A stretch of DNA of 64,000 bases from Sporosarcina ureae (lineage in GTDB: Bacteria; Bacillota; Bacilli; Bacillales_A; Planococcaceae), in assembly GCF_002101375.1 (NCBI RefSeq), contig NZ_CP015207.1:2372001-2436000 (forward strand), read 5' to 3'. The notes under the pieces are model-generated. The model saw nothing but the letters and a program-made list of their open reading frames with translations. It made no database searches and was not told the origin of the DNA. The translations under genes and the position numbers were made by a program. The first letter of the stretch is position 1. Each line of letters starts with the position of its first letter. This document shows positions 39,218-52,606 of the stretch, one piece after another.

Positions 39218-39225
39218 GAACCGAA

Positions 39226-39259
39226 ACAGCAGAGAATTCTCATCTGCTGTTTTTTTTGT
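39226..39259 (+). terminator. Terminator of upp-mnaA
   Basis: AACAGCAGA and TCTGCTGTT form a perfect 9-bp stem followed by T7, about 10 bp after the mnaA stop. Confidence 0.92.
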
Positions 39260-39287
39260 CTGCCAATAAAAGTGGCTAAGACAAGAG

Positions 39288-39450
39288 AGGGGAGGGGCTT
39301 GTAGTTCGGGATGAAGCTCCAGCTGGCGTATGTTAAAACCTATTTACTAAGTGGTTGAAATTACATCACTCACCGACAATAGTATTTGAACTATAGTTAT
39401 TTTGTGAATTCAGCTCACCCCAACACTCTGCCGACCTCCTGTAGCAATAA
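39288..39450. repeat. Possible decayed copy of the dispersed palindromic element, B7
   Basis: GAGGGGAGGGGCTTG, GAAGCTCCAGCTGG and, 130 bp on, CTGCCGACCTCCTGTAGC recall the arms of B1-B5, but the match is patchy. No gene is seen in 39260-39597. Confidence 0.3.
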
Positions 39451-39597
39451 ACCACTGCACTCTAGAACATTTCATTCTGAAAACACTAACAATATTTCAC
39501 TCTAAAAAAACGATGAAATAACCATATATAACCAGAAAACAAATATGTCGAATGTTTGACAATGAGAACACATTGTGAATTTATTCACCTGAATCAA

Positions 39598-39626
39598 TTG
39601 ACATAAAAAACCCTCTATTGTATGCT
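39598..39626 (+). promoter_or_regulatory. Sigma-A promoter of the ATP synthase operon
   Basis: A perfect -35 TTGACA (39598-39603) and TATGCT (39621-39626) are 17 bp apart. The start site would be near 39633, giving a leader of about 290 nt before atpI. Another TTGACA lies at about 39556 with a poorer -10. Open frames in the leader have no ribosome sites. Confidence 0.7.
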
Positions 39627-39922
39627 AACAAAGGGTAAGATTGATAAGGAACTCATACATAAATTGAGTACAGAAATCATGTTTCGTAGGTTTCAAGTCT
39701 TCACTCGGAAGCGCTACATCCTAACTCTTTGTCGACGTCGCACATAGCAACGTCACCTGGTGGACGGAAAAGGCGATTCACTTACAATTTCCAGATTTCT
39801 TCACAAGGAATCTATGTCGTTGAAAAAGATCAAAACGACAAAGACTCACTGCTCGACACAAGTCGGGAATTACTGAACACTTCAGACGCTGTAATCCAAA
39901 ATACGAATTGGGAGAATAAACA

Positions 39923-40291
39923 ATGCAAAGTATGCAGGAAATTTTCAAACAGCAGAAGAAGAGTTTCTTTTTTTTGCTTGCATTGTTCGTGCTCGGTTGG
40001 TTCTTCTTTGACTACCGGACTATCTTCGCTGGGCTCATCTTAGGTTCACTTTTCGGTATGTATAACTTTTGGATTCTCGTTCGACGGATGGAACGGTTTG
40101 ACCGGTCTATCGATGAAGGGAAGCGAGCGAAGTCATTAGGTATGGGCTTACGTTTTGCATCAGGTGTAGGGGCTACGGCCATTGCACTCGTTATGCCGGA
40201 GGAGTTTGATCTGATCAGCACGGTAATCGGGTTAATGATACCCTATGCATTGCTGTTTACTGGTCATCTGCTGTTCCATTTAAAGCAATGA
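39923..40291 (+). CDS. atpI: ATP synthase protein I
   Basis: A 122-residue membrane protein with about four helices in two pairs, first gene of the ATP synthase operon. It is thought to aid c-ring assembly or Mg uptake and is not part of the final enzyme. A GGGAG site precedes ATG 39923. Sequence identity within this family is low, so the call rests on position and hydropathy. Confidence 0.88.
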   Translation: MQSMQEIFKQQKKSFFFLLALFVLGWFFFDYRTIFAGLILGSLFGMYNFWILVRRMERFDRSIDEGKRAKSLGMGLRFASGVGATAIALVMPEEFDLISTVIGLMIPYALLFTGHLLFHLKQ

Positions 40292-40302
40292 CACTTTACT
40301 AG

Positions 40303-41034
<732 letters not shown>

Positions 41035-41053
41035 ACATATATTTACCCTGTAA

Positions 41054-41317
<264 letters not shown>

Positions 41318-41467
41318 TATTTGTGTTATATGGCGAAGCATGCAGTCTAGGTCTTCGCCATTGCTTTATGTCAACAACTAAACAATTGATAGATCTGAAT
41401 GAATAGAGTGTTCCAATTAGAGTAAGAAACGAAAGAGTCATGAGCTCTTGAAGGGAGTGAAACAATC

Positions 41468-42016
41468 GTGTTGGATACCTTCGTCCTCTTATCAGCAAAC
41501 GCTGACGCAGGATTTTTAGCTAGTTTAAACCAACGTCTAAATTTAGGCGACATTATCGTTACTGTAGTATTTTTCACGATTCTCATGGTACTTCTAAAGA
41601 AGTTTGCATGGGGTCCGTTAATGGGCGTGATGGATCAACGAGCGCAATTAATCGCTACTGAGATCGAACAAGCCGAAGCAAGTCGTCAAGAATCTGCAAA
41701 GCTTCTTGAAGAGCAACGTGTTCTGTTAAAAGAAGCACGCGAAAGCGCACAATCTATCGTAGAGAGTGCGAAGAAACAAGGTGAAGCTCAACGTGAAGAG
41801 CTAATTATGGCTGCACGCGCTGAAGCAAACCGTATGAAAGAATCTGCAACTCTCGAAATCGTTACCGAAAAAGAGAAAGCCGTTGCAGCAGTTCGCGAAG
41901 AATTCGTATCTCTTTCTATCTTGGCTGCGTCTAAGGTTCTTGGGAAAGAAATTTCTGAGGAAGATAACCGTGCATTGATCGAAGAAACGATTGTGAAGGC
42001 AGGCGAAGGGCGATGA
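41468..42016 (+). CDS. atpF: ATP synthase Fo subunit b
   Basis: A 182-residue peripheral stalk protein: one N-terminal membrane helix (about residues 27-45, ending near WGPLMGVMDQRA) and a long charged coiled coil. GTG 41468 follows GAAGGGAGTGA; TTG 41471 is possible. It overlaps atpH by 4 bp. Confidence 0.94.
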   Translation: MLDTFVLLSANADAGFLASLNQRLNLGDIIVTVVFFTILMVLLKKFAWGPLMGVMDQRAQLIATEIEQAEASRQESAKLLEEQRVLLKEARESAQSIVESAKKQGEAQREELIMAARAEANRMKESATLEIVTEKEKAVAAVREEFVSLSILAASKVLGKEISEEDNRALIEETIVKAGEGR

Positions 42017-42549
42017 GCCAATCGGTAATCGCAAAACGTTATGCCGTTGCATTATTCGAAGCAGCACAGGAAAAGCAACAAACGCTTTCCGTGCAAACTG
42101 ATTTAAAACAATTGCAAAAAGTATTCGCTGAAGAAAAGCAATTTGACGAGTTATTAATTTCGCCAAAGTTTTCTATTCAGAAGAAGAAAGAATTGATTGG
42201 ACAGCTTTTCAATGGAGCAAACCAACTTGTATTGAACACACTATATGTGTTGATCGATGCAGGCCGTATTGAAGAAATAGGCAATCTAATCGAAGACTTC
42301 CAGGAACTCGCTAACGAGGCTTCTGGAGTTGCCGAAGCGAAAGTCTACTCTACACGTTTGCTTTCAGATGAAGAAAGTACAGCTATCTCTACTGCCTTTG
42401 CACACAAAGTAGGAAAACAATCATTGCATATCGAGAACATTATTGATCCAAGCTTGATCGGTGGCATCCGCCTTCAGATCGGCAACCAAATTTACGACAG
42501 TAGTGTCAGTGCAAAGCTGGCGCGTCTGGAACGTCAATTAATCAATTAA
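42013..42549 (+). CDS. atpH: ATP synthase F1 subunit delta
   Basis: A 178-residue stalk subunit linking the b dimer to the top of F1. It opens VIAKRYAVALFEAAQE and ends with the GGIRLQIGNQIYDSSVSAKL signature of OSCP/delta proteins. The ATG overlap with atpF indicates coupled translation. Confidence 0.94.
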   Translation: MSQSVIAKRYAVALFEAAQEKQQTLSVQTDLKQLQKVFAEEKQFDELLISPKFSIQKKKELIGQLFNGANQLVLNTLYVLIDAGRIEEIGNLIEDFQELANEASGVAEAKVYSTRLLSDEESTAISTAFAHKVGKQSLHIENIIDPSLIGGIRLQIGNQIYDSSVSAKLARLERQLIN

Positions 42550-44085
<1,536 letters not shown>

Positions 44086-44125
44086 CTTTTCATTGAATGG
44101 ATCTAAAAATAAAGGTGGTGAATAG

Positions 44126-44986
<861 letters not shown>

Positions 44987-44995
44987 TAGATTTGA

Positions 44996-46435
<1,440 letters not shown>

Positions 46436-46459
46436 GAAAAGGGACCAGGAGGGAAAAAA

Positions 46460-46864
46460 ATGAGTAAAATCAAAGTGAATATCGTCACTCCCGACGGCCC
46501 TGTTGTTGAAATGGATGCGAACATGGTGATTGCAGTTACCGAAGCTGGTGAGATCGGGATTCTACCCGGTCACATCGCGATGGTCGCGCCGCTTCAAATT
46601 GGTGCACTTCGCCTAAAAACAGATGGCAAAACAGAAACAGTCGCAGTCCACGGAGGCTTCATCGAGGTCCGTCCTGAAGTTGTCACTGTATTGGCACAGA
46701 GTGCGGAACTGGCTGAGTCCATTGATATCGCACGTGCAAAGAAAGCTGCTGAAAAAGCTGAACAAGATCTTCAGAAAAAAACTGACGCCCTTTCTCAAAA
46801 CTTAGCAGAGCTTGATTTAAAACGTGCAATTAACCGCATGCAAGTGTATGAACAACGTATTTAA
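46460..46864 (+). CDS. atpC: ATP synthase F1 subunit epsilon
   Basis: A 134-residue subunit with the N-terminal beta-sandwich ([49 protein letters not shown]) and a two-helix C-terminal domain that can brake the enzyme. CAGGAGG lies before ATG 46460. It is the last gene of the operon, followed by a strong hairpin. Confidence 0.95.
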   Translation: MSKIKVNIVTPDGPVVEMDANMVIAVTEAGEIGILPGHIAMVAPLQIGALRLKTDGKTETVAVHGGFIEVRPEVVTVLAQSAELAESIDIARAKKAAEKAEQDLQKKTDALSQNLAELDLKRAINRMQVYEQRI

Positions 46865-46873
46865 TCTATAAAT

Positions 46874-46911
46874 GAAATGGGCGGACAGACAATCTCTGTC
46901 TGCCCATTTTC
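46874..46911 (+). terminator. Terminator of the atp operon
   Basis: AAATGGGCGGACAGACA and TGTCTGCCCATTTT form a stem of 13 or more bp just after atpC, followed by TTTTCTCT. Confidence 0.85.
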
Positions 46912-46940
46912 TCTATATTCTAGAAAAAGGAGTGGAAACG

Positions 46941-47174
46941 ATGGACAGCATGTTAGGCAGCAATCCATTACTCGCGATCGTATCGCATATATTCTTCATT
47001 GGCATCAGCTTCGTTGCACTACAAGCAATCTTGCCAGAAAACATCATACGAAAAAACCGCGTATTCCAAACACAACTTTTGTTTATTTTGCTAAGTATTG
47101 CTATTGGTTCCACTGTATCAAAATTCTTTTTAGACATATCCTATTGGTCAGGAAGATGGGCAACATGGTTTTGA
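46941..47174 (+). CDS. ywzB: DUF1146 family membrane protein
   Basis: A 77-residue protein with two transmembrane helices, matching B. subtilis YwzB in place (between atpC and murAA) and sequence pattern (SFVALQAI, RVFQTQLLFILLSIAIGSTV, FFLDI). Function is unknown. AAAGGAG selects ATG 46941; a longer in-frame ORF starts inside the terminator and is discarded. Confidence 0.9.
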   Translation: MDSMLGSNPLLAIVSHIFFIGISFVALQAILPENIIRKNRVFQTQLLFILLSIAIGSTVSKFFLDISYWSGRWATWF

Positions 47175-47237
47175 TTTCCTTCAGCTGAAGCTCTAGCAGT
47201 TCGACTAGCGGAAATCAGAACTCTAGCTGAAGGAAAT
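47174..47237. repeat. Inverted repeat after ywzB
   Basis: ATTTCCTTCAGCT (47174-47186) and AGCTGAAGGAAAT (47225-47237) form a perfect 13-bp stem with a 38-nt loop containing a second possible stem (CTAG...CTAG). The first arm begins at the ywzB stop codon. It may terminate ywzB, although there is no T run. Nothing else is recognised in 47238-47524. Confidence 0.55.
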
Positions 47238-47524
47238 TAAAACGGCTATTTTGGATATAGTGTGGGTTTGTCACATGAACTGTTAAAACTAGCGAAATTC
47301 ACAGCGTGTTTACAAATGAAATATACATCACAAAACGCTCTCTATTTTCTTAAACTGTAATATACATGTAATAAAAATATCTTCCATTGCGTGTAAAATG
47401 TAGAATTAGCGGGTAATAACAGTATTGTGGCTATAAATGAATGATCAAATGCAATCACTTTGTGTCAGATCCCCACATATACTACATCACGCAAGAAATA
47501 ACACAAAACTGCGCCGGAAGTTAC

Positions 47525-47553
47525 TTGTTTAGTAGGGTTTTACAAGGTACAAT
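47525..47553 (+). promoter_or_regulatory. Sigma-A promoter of murAA
   Basis: TTGTTT (47525-47530) and TACAAT (47548-47553) are 17 bp apart, about 125 bp before the murAA start. Confidence 0.55.
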
Positions 47554-47679
47554 AGTATATGTTTTATATGTGGAATTTGAATTTGACAAATGAACTGCAA
47601 CACCAATGAAAAATGTTTATAGACGTTTATTGATAATAGGCTGTGGGTGAAGGATAAATTGGACTCGGAGGGGCTACTG

Positions 47680-48975
47680 GTGGAAAAAATTATTATTAAC
47701 GGCGGACGAACTTTACAAGGGAACGTACGCGTAGAAGGTGCGAAGAACGCGGTATTACCGATTTTGGCTGCTGCTTTATTGGCATCTGAAGGTGTGAATG
47801 TTATTCGTGACGTTCCAAATCTTTCAGATGTACGGACAATTAATGAAGTGCTTAAAAGTTTGAACGCAAAAATCACGCATGATCCGGAAAAAGGGGAAGT
47901 CATCGTAGATTCACGTGGAAGACTAGCTGATGAAGCACAATTTGAATTTGTACGTAAAATGCGCGCATCCATTTTAGTAATGGGACCGTTACTGGCGCGT
48001 AACGGATTCGCGCGTATCGCATTGCCGGGCGGCTGTGCAATAGGTTCAAGACCTATTGACCAACACTTGAAAGGCTTCGAAGCAATGGGAGCAGAAATTT
48101 CATTTGGACATGGCCATGTGGAAGCGAAAGTAGACGGCCGTTTAAAAGGCGCGAAAATCTACTTGGATTTCCCGAGTGTAGGCGCAACAGAAAATATTAT
48201 GACGGCTGCTGCTCTCGCTGAAGGTACAACGATCATCGAGAACGCTGCCAAAGAACCTGAAATCGTCGACTTGGCGAATTTCATCAATGAAATGGGCGGT
48301 AAAGTAGTAGGTGCAGGTACGGATAATATTCGTATCGAAGGTGTAACGACAATGTATGCATCGACTCACCATATTATTCCGGATCGTATCGAAGCTGGAA
48401 CATTCATGGTAGCTGCAGCCATCACGGGTGGAGACGTCACAATCGACAACGCAGTACCTGAACACTCTACAGCACTCATTTCCAAGTTGACGGAAATGGG
48501 CGTAGAAATCACACAGCTAGATGAAGGGATTCGTGTTACAGCGAAACACCCACTTAAGGCAGTCGATTTGAAGACGATGCCGCATCCAGGTTTCCCGACA
48601 GATATGCAATCACAAATGATGGCATTGATGTTAACAGCTACCGGTATCGGTGTGTTAACGGAAACGGTATTTGAAAATCGTTTTATGCACGTTGAAGAAT
48701 TCCGCCGTATGAACGCAGATGTGAAGATCGAAGGACGTTCTGTTATTGTTTCAGGACCTTCAAAAATCCAAGGTGCGGAAGTCGCAGCCACAGACTTGCG
48801 TGCCGCTGCATCACTCATCCTAGCCGGACTCGTAGCAGAAGGCGTTACACGTGTGACTGAATTGATTCACTTGGATCGCGGTTATGTGGACTTCGATAAG
48901 AAGCTCAAAGCTCTAGGCGCAGACATAACACGTGTCTCCACTGAACAAGAAGTTACAGAATCTCAATTCGCATAA
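47680..48975 (+). CDS. murAA: UDP-N-acetylglucosamine 1-carboxyvinyltransferase (first MurA)
   Basis: A 431-residue MurA, the main enzyme of the two encoded here by analogy with Bacillus. [16 protein letters not shown], the catalytic Cys in [18 protein letters not shown] and [13 protein letters not shown] are intact. GGAGGGG before GTG 47680 fixes the start. It is followed by spoIID, spoIIQ, spoIIID and mbl in the classical order. Confidence 0.95.
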   Translation: MEKIIINGGRTLQGNVRVEGAKNAVLPILAAALLASEGVNVIRDVPNLSDVRTINEVLKSLNAKITHDPEKGEVIVDSRGRLADEAQFEFVRKMRASILVMGPLLARNGFARIALPGGCAIGSRPIDQHLKGFEAMGAEISFGHGHVEAKVDGRLKGAKIYLDFPSVGATENIMTAAALAEGTTIIENAAKEPEIVDLANFINEMGGKVVGAGTDNIRIEGVTTMYASTHHIIPDRIEAGTFMVAAAITGGDVTIDNAVPEHSTALISKLTEMGVEITQLDEGIRVTAKHPLKAVDLKTMPHPGFPTDMQSQMMALMLTATGIGVLTETVFENRFMHVEEFRRMNADVKIEGRSVIVSGPSKIQGAEVAATDLRAAASLILAGLVAEGVTRVTELIHLDRGYVDFDKKLKALGADITRVSTEQEVTESQFA

Positions 48976-48983
48976 TGATCGAC

Positions 48984-49016
48984 ACCATGGACAGTTCGCT
49001 GTTCATGGTTTTTTCA
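48984..49016 (+). terminator. Terminator of murAA with UUCG loop
   Basis: ACCATGGACAG and CTGTTCATGGT pair with one mismatch around a TTCG tetraloop, followed by T6. Confidence 0.92.
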
Positions 49017-49030
49017 TTATCTGCGATGAA

Positions 49031-49056
49031 TACCCATTCTCCCCTCAACATATAGT
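49031..49056 (+). promoter_or_regulatory. Candidate sigma-E promoter of spoIID
   Basis: CATATAGT (49049-49056) differs at one base from the sigma-E -10 CATACANT. A GAATA-like -35 lies about 16 bp upstream. The -10 ends 5 bp before the spoIID ATG, so the transcript would have little or no leader. Confidence 0.5.
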
Positions 49057-49061
49057 CTAGT

Positions 49062-50009
49062 ATGTACAAAAAACTACTCCTTTTATTCATCATTCTCACA
49101 TTATTTTTTATTCCTTTTCTTGTAAGACAAGCACCAGAGATCAAACTGGTAGAAAAAAGAGAGGAGCAGTATTGCGATGTGCTGATCACGGTCATAGGTG
49201 TGGACGAGCCGATTCCGCTTGAAGAGTATGTTGTCGGAGTGGTAGCAGGTGAGATGCCTGCCGATTTTCATCCCGAAGCATTGAAAGCTCAAGTCATCGC
49301 TGCCCGCACCTATGCCGCAAGAAACACAGATAAAGGAATCAAGCCGATTGCGAAAGACGTCTCTGCGCAAGTATACCGCACAGAAGCCGAACGTAAAGAG
49401 CGCTGGGGCAAGTCATTCAAAGACAATGAAAAGAAAGTCCGCAAAGCAGCAGAAGAAACGCAAGGACAAATTATTGTGTACGGCGAAGAAATCATATCTG
49501 CCATGTTTTTCTCTACATCTAATGGAAAAACAGAAGCTGCACAAAATTTCAGCGGCAATCCAGTTGAGTATTTACAAAGCGTGGAAAGTCCAGGGGAAGA
49601 AGAAGTAGCACCTACCGTAGAGCGCAAGCAAGAACTAACATTGACTGAATGGAATCGTAAACTCGGTTTCAACTGGGGCGCCAATCAATTTCGTGAACTG
49701 AAGCTCGTCCGCAATCAAACCGGACGTGTCCAGAAAATCATGGCTGGACAATATGAAACAAGTGGTCGGCAAATTCGAGAAAAACTTCATTTGGCTTCTA
49801 CCGATTTCAATATTGCGTATGACATCAACAATCAAATCGTCCATATTACGACCGTCGGCTACGGCCATGGAGTCGGGATGAGTCAATACGGCGCAGAAGC
49901 CTTCGCGCAAAAAGGATGGACTGCAGACCAGATTGTGTCGCACTATTATACAGGCACAAAAATCCAAAAAATAAATTTACCTGAAGATCGATGTTTAAAA
50001 TCCTCGTAA
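49062..50009 (+). CDS. spoIID: Stage II sporulation protein D
   Basis: A 315-residue mother-cell lytic transglycosylase of the DMP engulfment complex. An N-terminal anchor (KKLLLLFIILTLFFIPFL) is followed by the SpoIID domain: EYVVGVVAGEMPADFHPEAL with the catalytic Glu, AQVIAARTYA, FFSTSNGKTEAA, and the C-terminal GYGHGVGMSQYGAEAFAQKG. No Shine-Dalgarno precedes ATG 49062, the only start that keeps the anchor. Confidence 0.94.
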   Translation: MYKKLLLLFIILTLFFIPFLVRQAPEIKLVEKREEQYCDVLITVIGVDEPIPLEEYVVGVVAGEMPADFHPEALKAQVIAARTYAARNTDKGIKPIAKDVSAQVYRTEAERKERWGKSFKDNEKKVRKAAEETQGQIIVYGEEIISAMFFSTSNGKTEAAQNFSGNPVEYLQSVESPGEEEVAPTVERKQELTLTEWNRKLGFNWGANQFRELKLVRNQTGRVQKIMAGQYETSGRQIREKLHLASTDFNIAYDINNQIVHITTVGYGHGVGMSQYGAEAFAQKGWTADQIVSHYYTGTKIQKINLPEDRCLKSS

Positions 50010-50039
50010 CTTGCAAAGAATGCAAGTGAGGTGATGAAC

Positions 50040-50696
50040 ATGCGAGAAGAAAAACCAAAAGCCCCTTCTCAGGAGAACAAGAAAACGAAGAACGGCTGGT
50101 TCTGGCCTGCCATTTATACGAGCGTAGCGCTTTTATTCATCGGCATGGTATGGGGATACACCGCATTGACGACGGAAGATTCTGTGCCGTCTGAAGTGGC
50201 AAAAGTAGAGCAGCCAAAAGAAAATGGCACGGTAGAAACAAATGCAACAAAAGAAACACTGAAGTATCCATTCGATGAAGCAAAAGTAGATCAAGTCGCC
50301 ATCTTACAAGAATTCTATGATGCAGAAGCAGACGAAGCAGTGCGTGAGAAAGCACTACTCGTATTCAACCAGACGTATGTCACAAGCAAAGGACTTTCCC
50401 TATCAATGGATGGTGAACCATTCGAAGCCGTAGCGGCAATGAGTGGAACAGTCGAAGAAGTTATCGTGGATTCATTCAAAGGAACGGAAATTAGATTGAA
50501 ACACGCTGACGGTAAGACGACGGTCTACGGTTCATTGACAGGCGTCCTCGTTAAAGAAGGCGACGTAGTCCAACAAGGGCAAGTGCTTGCCACAACGACT
50601 CAGAATGAATGGAATCCAGAAGCAGGCGTCCACTTGCAATTTGAAATCCAGCAAGATGGTGTATCTGTAAACCCACACGATTTCCTAGCATTTTAA
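50040..50696 (+). CDS. spoIIQ: Stage II sporulation protein Q (LytM-domain)
   Basis: A 218-residue forespore membrane protein with one N-terminal helix (about residues 23-42) and an extracellular LytM/M23-like domain (SGTVEEVIVDSF, LKHADGKTTVYGSLTG, GVHLQFEIQQDG). The first zinc-site motif HxxxD of active M23 peptidases is not visible, as in B. subtilis SpoIIQ, so a structural role in the SpoIIQ-SpoIIIAH channel is expected. The protein is shorter than B. subtilis SpoIIQ and lacks its long C-terminal tail. GAGGTGATG precedes ATG 50040. Confidence 0.88.
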   Translation: MREEKPKAPSQENKKTKNGWFWPAIYTSVALLFIGMVWGYTALTTEDSVPSEVAKVEQPKENGTVETNATKETLKYPFDEAKVDQVAILQEFYDAEADEAVREKALLVFNQTYVTSKGLSLSMDGEPFEAVAAMSGTVEEVIVDSFKGTEIRLKHADGKTTVYGSLTGVLVKEGDVVQQGQVLATTTQNEWNPEAGVHLQFEIQQDGVSVNPHDFLAF

Positions 50697-50709
50697 TACG
50701 TAGCACCCA

Positions 50710-50740
50710 AAGCCATTCCAGCCCCCGGAATGGCTTTTTT
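50710..50740 (+). terminator. Terminator of spoIIQ
   Basis: AAGCCATTCC and GGAATGGCTT form a perfect 10-bp stem followed by T6. Confidence 0.93.
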
Positions 50741-50768
50741 CATATATTGTTACATATTCGCATACACT
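50741..50768 (+). promoter_or_regulatory. Sigma-E promoter of spoIIID
   Basis: CATACACT (50761-50768) is a perfect match to the sigma-E -10 consensus CATACANT. CATATATT (50741-50748), 12 bp upstream, resembles the sigma-E -35. In B. subtilis spoIIID is a known sigma-E gene. Confidence 0.75.
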
Positions 50769-50806
50769 ACATTAGTCAAAGGAGTGAATAGAGAAAGGAA
50801 GAGGGC

Positions 50807-51079
50807 GTGCACGAGCAAATTAGAAAACGCTGCGTACGACTGGGCAAGCTACTGATCGAGACCAACTTGACAGTGCGCGCGCTAGCCACTGCGACCGGCT
50901 ACTCCAAAAGCACGGTCCACAAAGACTTAACTGAACGATTACCAAATGTAGATCCATGCTTGTCACGGAAAGTCGCAGAAATTCTGGCCTACCACAAATC
51001 CATCCGCCACCTACGCGGAGGAGAAGCCACCCGCCAAAAATGGAAAAATGAAACCGAAGCACAAAAAGCAGATGCCTAG
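50807..51079 (+). CDS. spoIIID: Sporulation transcriptional regulator SpoIIID
   Basis: A 90-residue DNA-binding protein that switches mother-cell expression from sigma-E to sigma-K. The helix-turn-helix is TVRALATATGYSKSTVHKDL, followed by ERLPNVDPCLSRKVAEIL and a basic tail. AGGAAGAGG precedes GTG 50807. Confidence 0.95.
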   Translation: MHEQIRKRCVRLGKLLIETNLTVRALATATGYSKSTVHKDLTERLPNVDPCLSRKVAEILAYHKSIRHLRGGEATRQKWKNETEAQKADA

Positions 51080-51136
51080 CCACACTGAAAATGAAGCAGT
51101 AATGTACTGTACCCATACAAGCAGCCTGAAATTATG

Positions 51137-51177
51137 AAAAGCTATCCAGAGGAATGTATCTGGATAGCTTTTGTTTG
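51137..51177 (+). terminator. Terminator of spoIIID
   Basis: AAAAGCTATCCAGA and TCTGGATAGCTTTT form a perfect 14-bp stem with an 8-nt loop, followed by GTTTGGTT. Array A4 begins about 14 bp beyond. Confidence 0.9.
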
Positions 51178-51190
51178 GTTGGGTCGCGTG

Positions 51191-52470
51191 CGCTCAATAT
51201 CAGCTGGCCTCTCCGCTCAATGATGCGCGTAATCCGCTCTATGTCGGTCCGCGAATGCTCAATGTGCTGGCCTATCCGCTCAATGATGTGCGTGATTCGC
51301 TCTATGTCGGCCCGCGAACGCTCAATGTGCTGGCTTATCCGCTCAATGCCGCGCGTGATCCGCTCTATGTCGGTCCGCGAGCGCTCAATGTGCTGGCCTC
51401 TCCGCTCAATGCTGCGCGTGATCCGCTCTATGTCGGTCCGCGAGCGCTCAATGTGCTGGCCTCTCCGCTCAATGCTGCGCGTGATCCGCTCTATGTCGGT
51501 CCGCGAACGCTCAAAGTGCTGGCTTATCCGCTCAATGCCGCGTGTGATTCGCTCTATAGGGGTCCGCGAGCGCTCAATGTCGCGCGTGATCCGCTCTATT
51601 TCGGTCCGCGAACGCTCAAAGTGCTGGCTTATCCGCTCAATGTCGCGCGTGATCCGCTCTATGTCGGTCCGCGAACGCTCAAAGTGCTGGCCTCTCCGCT
51701 CAATGCCGCGCGTGACCCGCTCTATGCCGGTCCGCGAACGCTCAATGGGCTGGCCTCTCCGCTCAATGCCGCGCGTGATTCGCTCTATGTCGGCCCGCGA
51801 GCGCTCAATGTGCTGGCTTACCCGCTCAATGCCGCGTGTGATTCGCTCTATAGGGGTCCGCGAGCGCTCAATGTGTCATCCTACCCGCTCAATCGCCCGC
51901 GCCATCACGCTCTAAGTAGGTCCGCGTGGGCTCAATATCAGCTGGCCTATCCGCTCAATGCCGCGCGTGATCCGCTCTATGTCGGCCCGCAAACGCTCAA
52001 TGCTGCGCGTGATCCGCTCTATGTCGGCCCGCAAACGCTCAATGTGCTGGCCTATCCGCTCAATGCTGCGCGTGATCCGCTCTATGTCGGCCCGCAAACG
52101 CTCAATGTGCTGGCCTATCCGCTCAATGCTGCGCGTGATCCGCTCTATGTCGGCCTGCAAACGCTCAAAGTGCTGGCCTCTCCGCTCAATGCCGCGTGTG
52201 ATCCGCTCTATAAGGGTCCGCGAGCGCTCAATGTGTCATCCTACCCGCTCAATCGCCCGCGCCATCACGCTCTAAGTAGGTCCGCGAACGCTCAAAGTGC
52301 TGGCTATCCGCTCAATGCCGCGTGTGATCCGCTCTATAAGGGTCCGCGAGCGCTCAAAATGTCATCCTACCCGCTCAATCGCCCGCGCCATCACGCTCTA
52401 TGTAGGTCCGCGTGGGCTCAATATCAGCTGGACTATCCGCTCAATGCTGCGCGTGATCCGCTAAATAAAT
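51191..52470 (+). repeat. Array A4: about 60 units of the 21-bp phased repeat, 63-bp higher-order unit
   Basis: The largest array, about 1.28 kb between spoIIID and mbl. Most units are 21 bp and begin CGCTCAAT, CGCTCTAT or CGCTCAAA. Three kinds alternate (GTCGGTCCGCGAG, GTGCTGGCCTCTC and GCTGCGCGTGATC tails), making 63-bp blocks. A few variant units carry +1 or +2 bp (for example the AATATCAGCTGG unit is 23 bp), and a larger block (CATCCTACC, CGCCCGCGCCATCA, TAAGTAGG) recurs three times. Long open frames of 253 and 459 codons cover it, but they overlap each other on the same strand and have no convincing ribosome site, so no gene is called. Confidence 0.95.
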
Positions 52471-52547
52471 CACGAGCCATCGCTAACTTGCTGGTGGCTT
52501 TTCATTTTGACGACTCCTCTCGAATACTGCCAAATAAAGTAGAAATA

Positions 52548-52556
52548 TGATATAAT
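52548..52556 (+). promoter_or_regulatory. Extended -10 promoter of mbl
   Basis: TGATATAAT is an extended -10 about 50 bp before the mbl start; the -35 (TGCCAA, 17 bp upstream) is weak. It lies between array A4 and mbl, so mbl is expected to be independent of spoIIID. Confidence 0.6.
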
Positions 52557-52606
52557 AAACAGCTAATGAATGTAATCGGATAGGGCGTATGAGGAAGGGG
52601 TCGGTC

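Noticed and set aside
39729-40043. 104-codon ORF ahead of and overlapping atpI
   Set aside because: It has no ribosome site and its second half overlaps atpI in another frame. The content is not protein-like.
51154-52550. 253- and 459-codon frames over array A4
   Set aside because: Two same-strand frames overlap within the array, start in or near the terminator, and encode only the translated repeat; no ribosome site or domain is seen.
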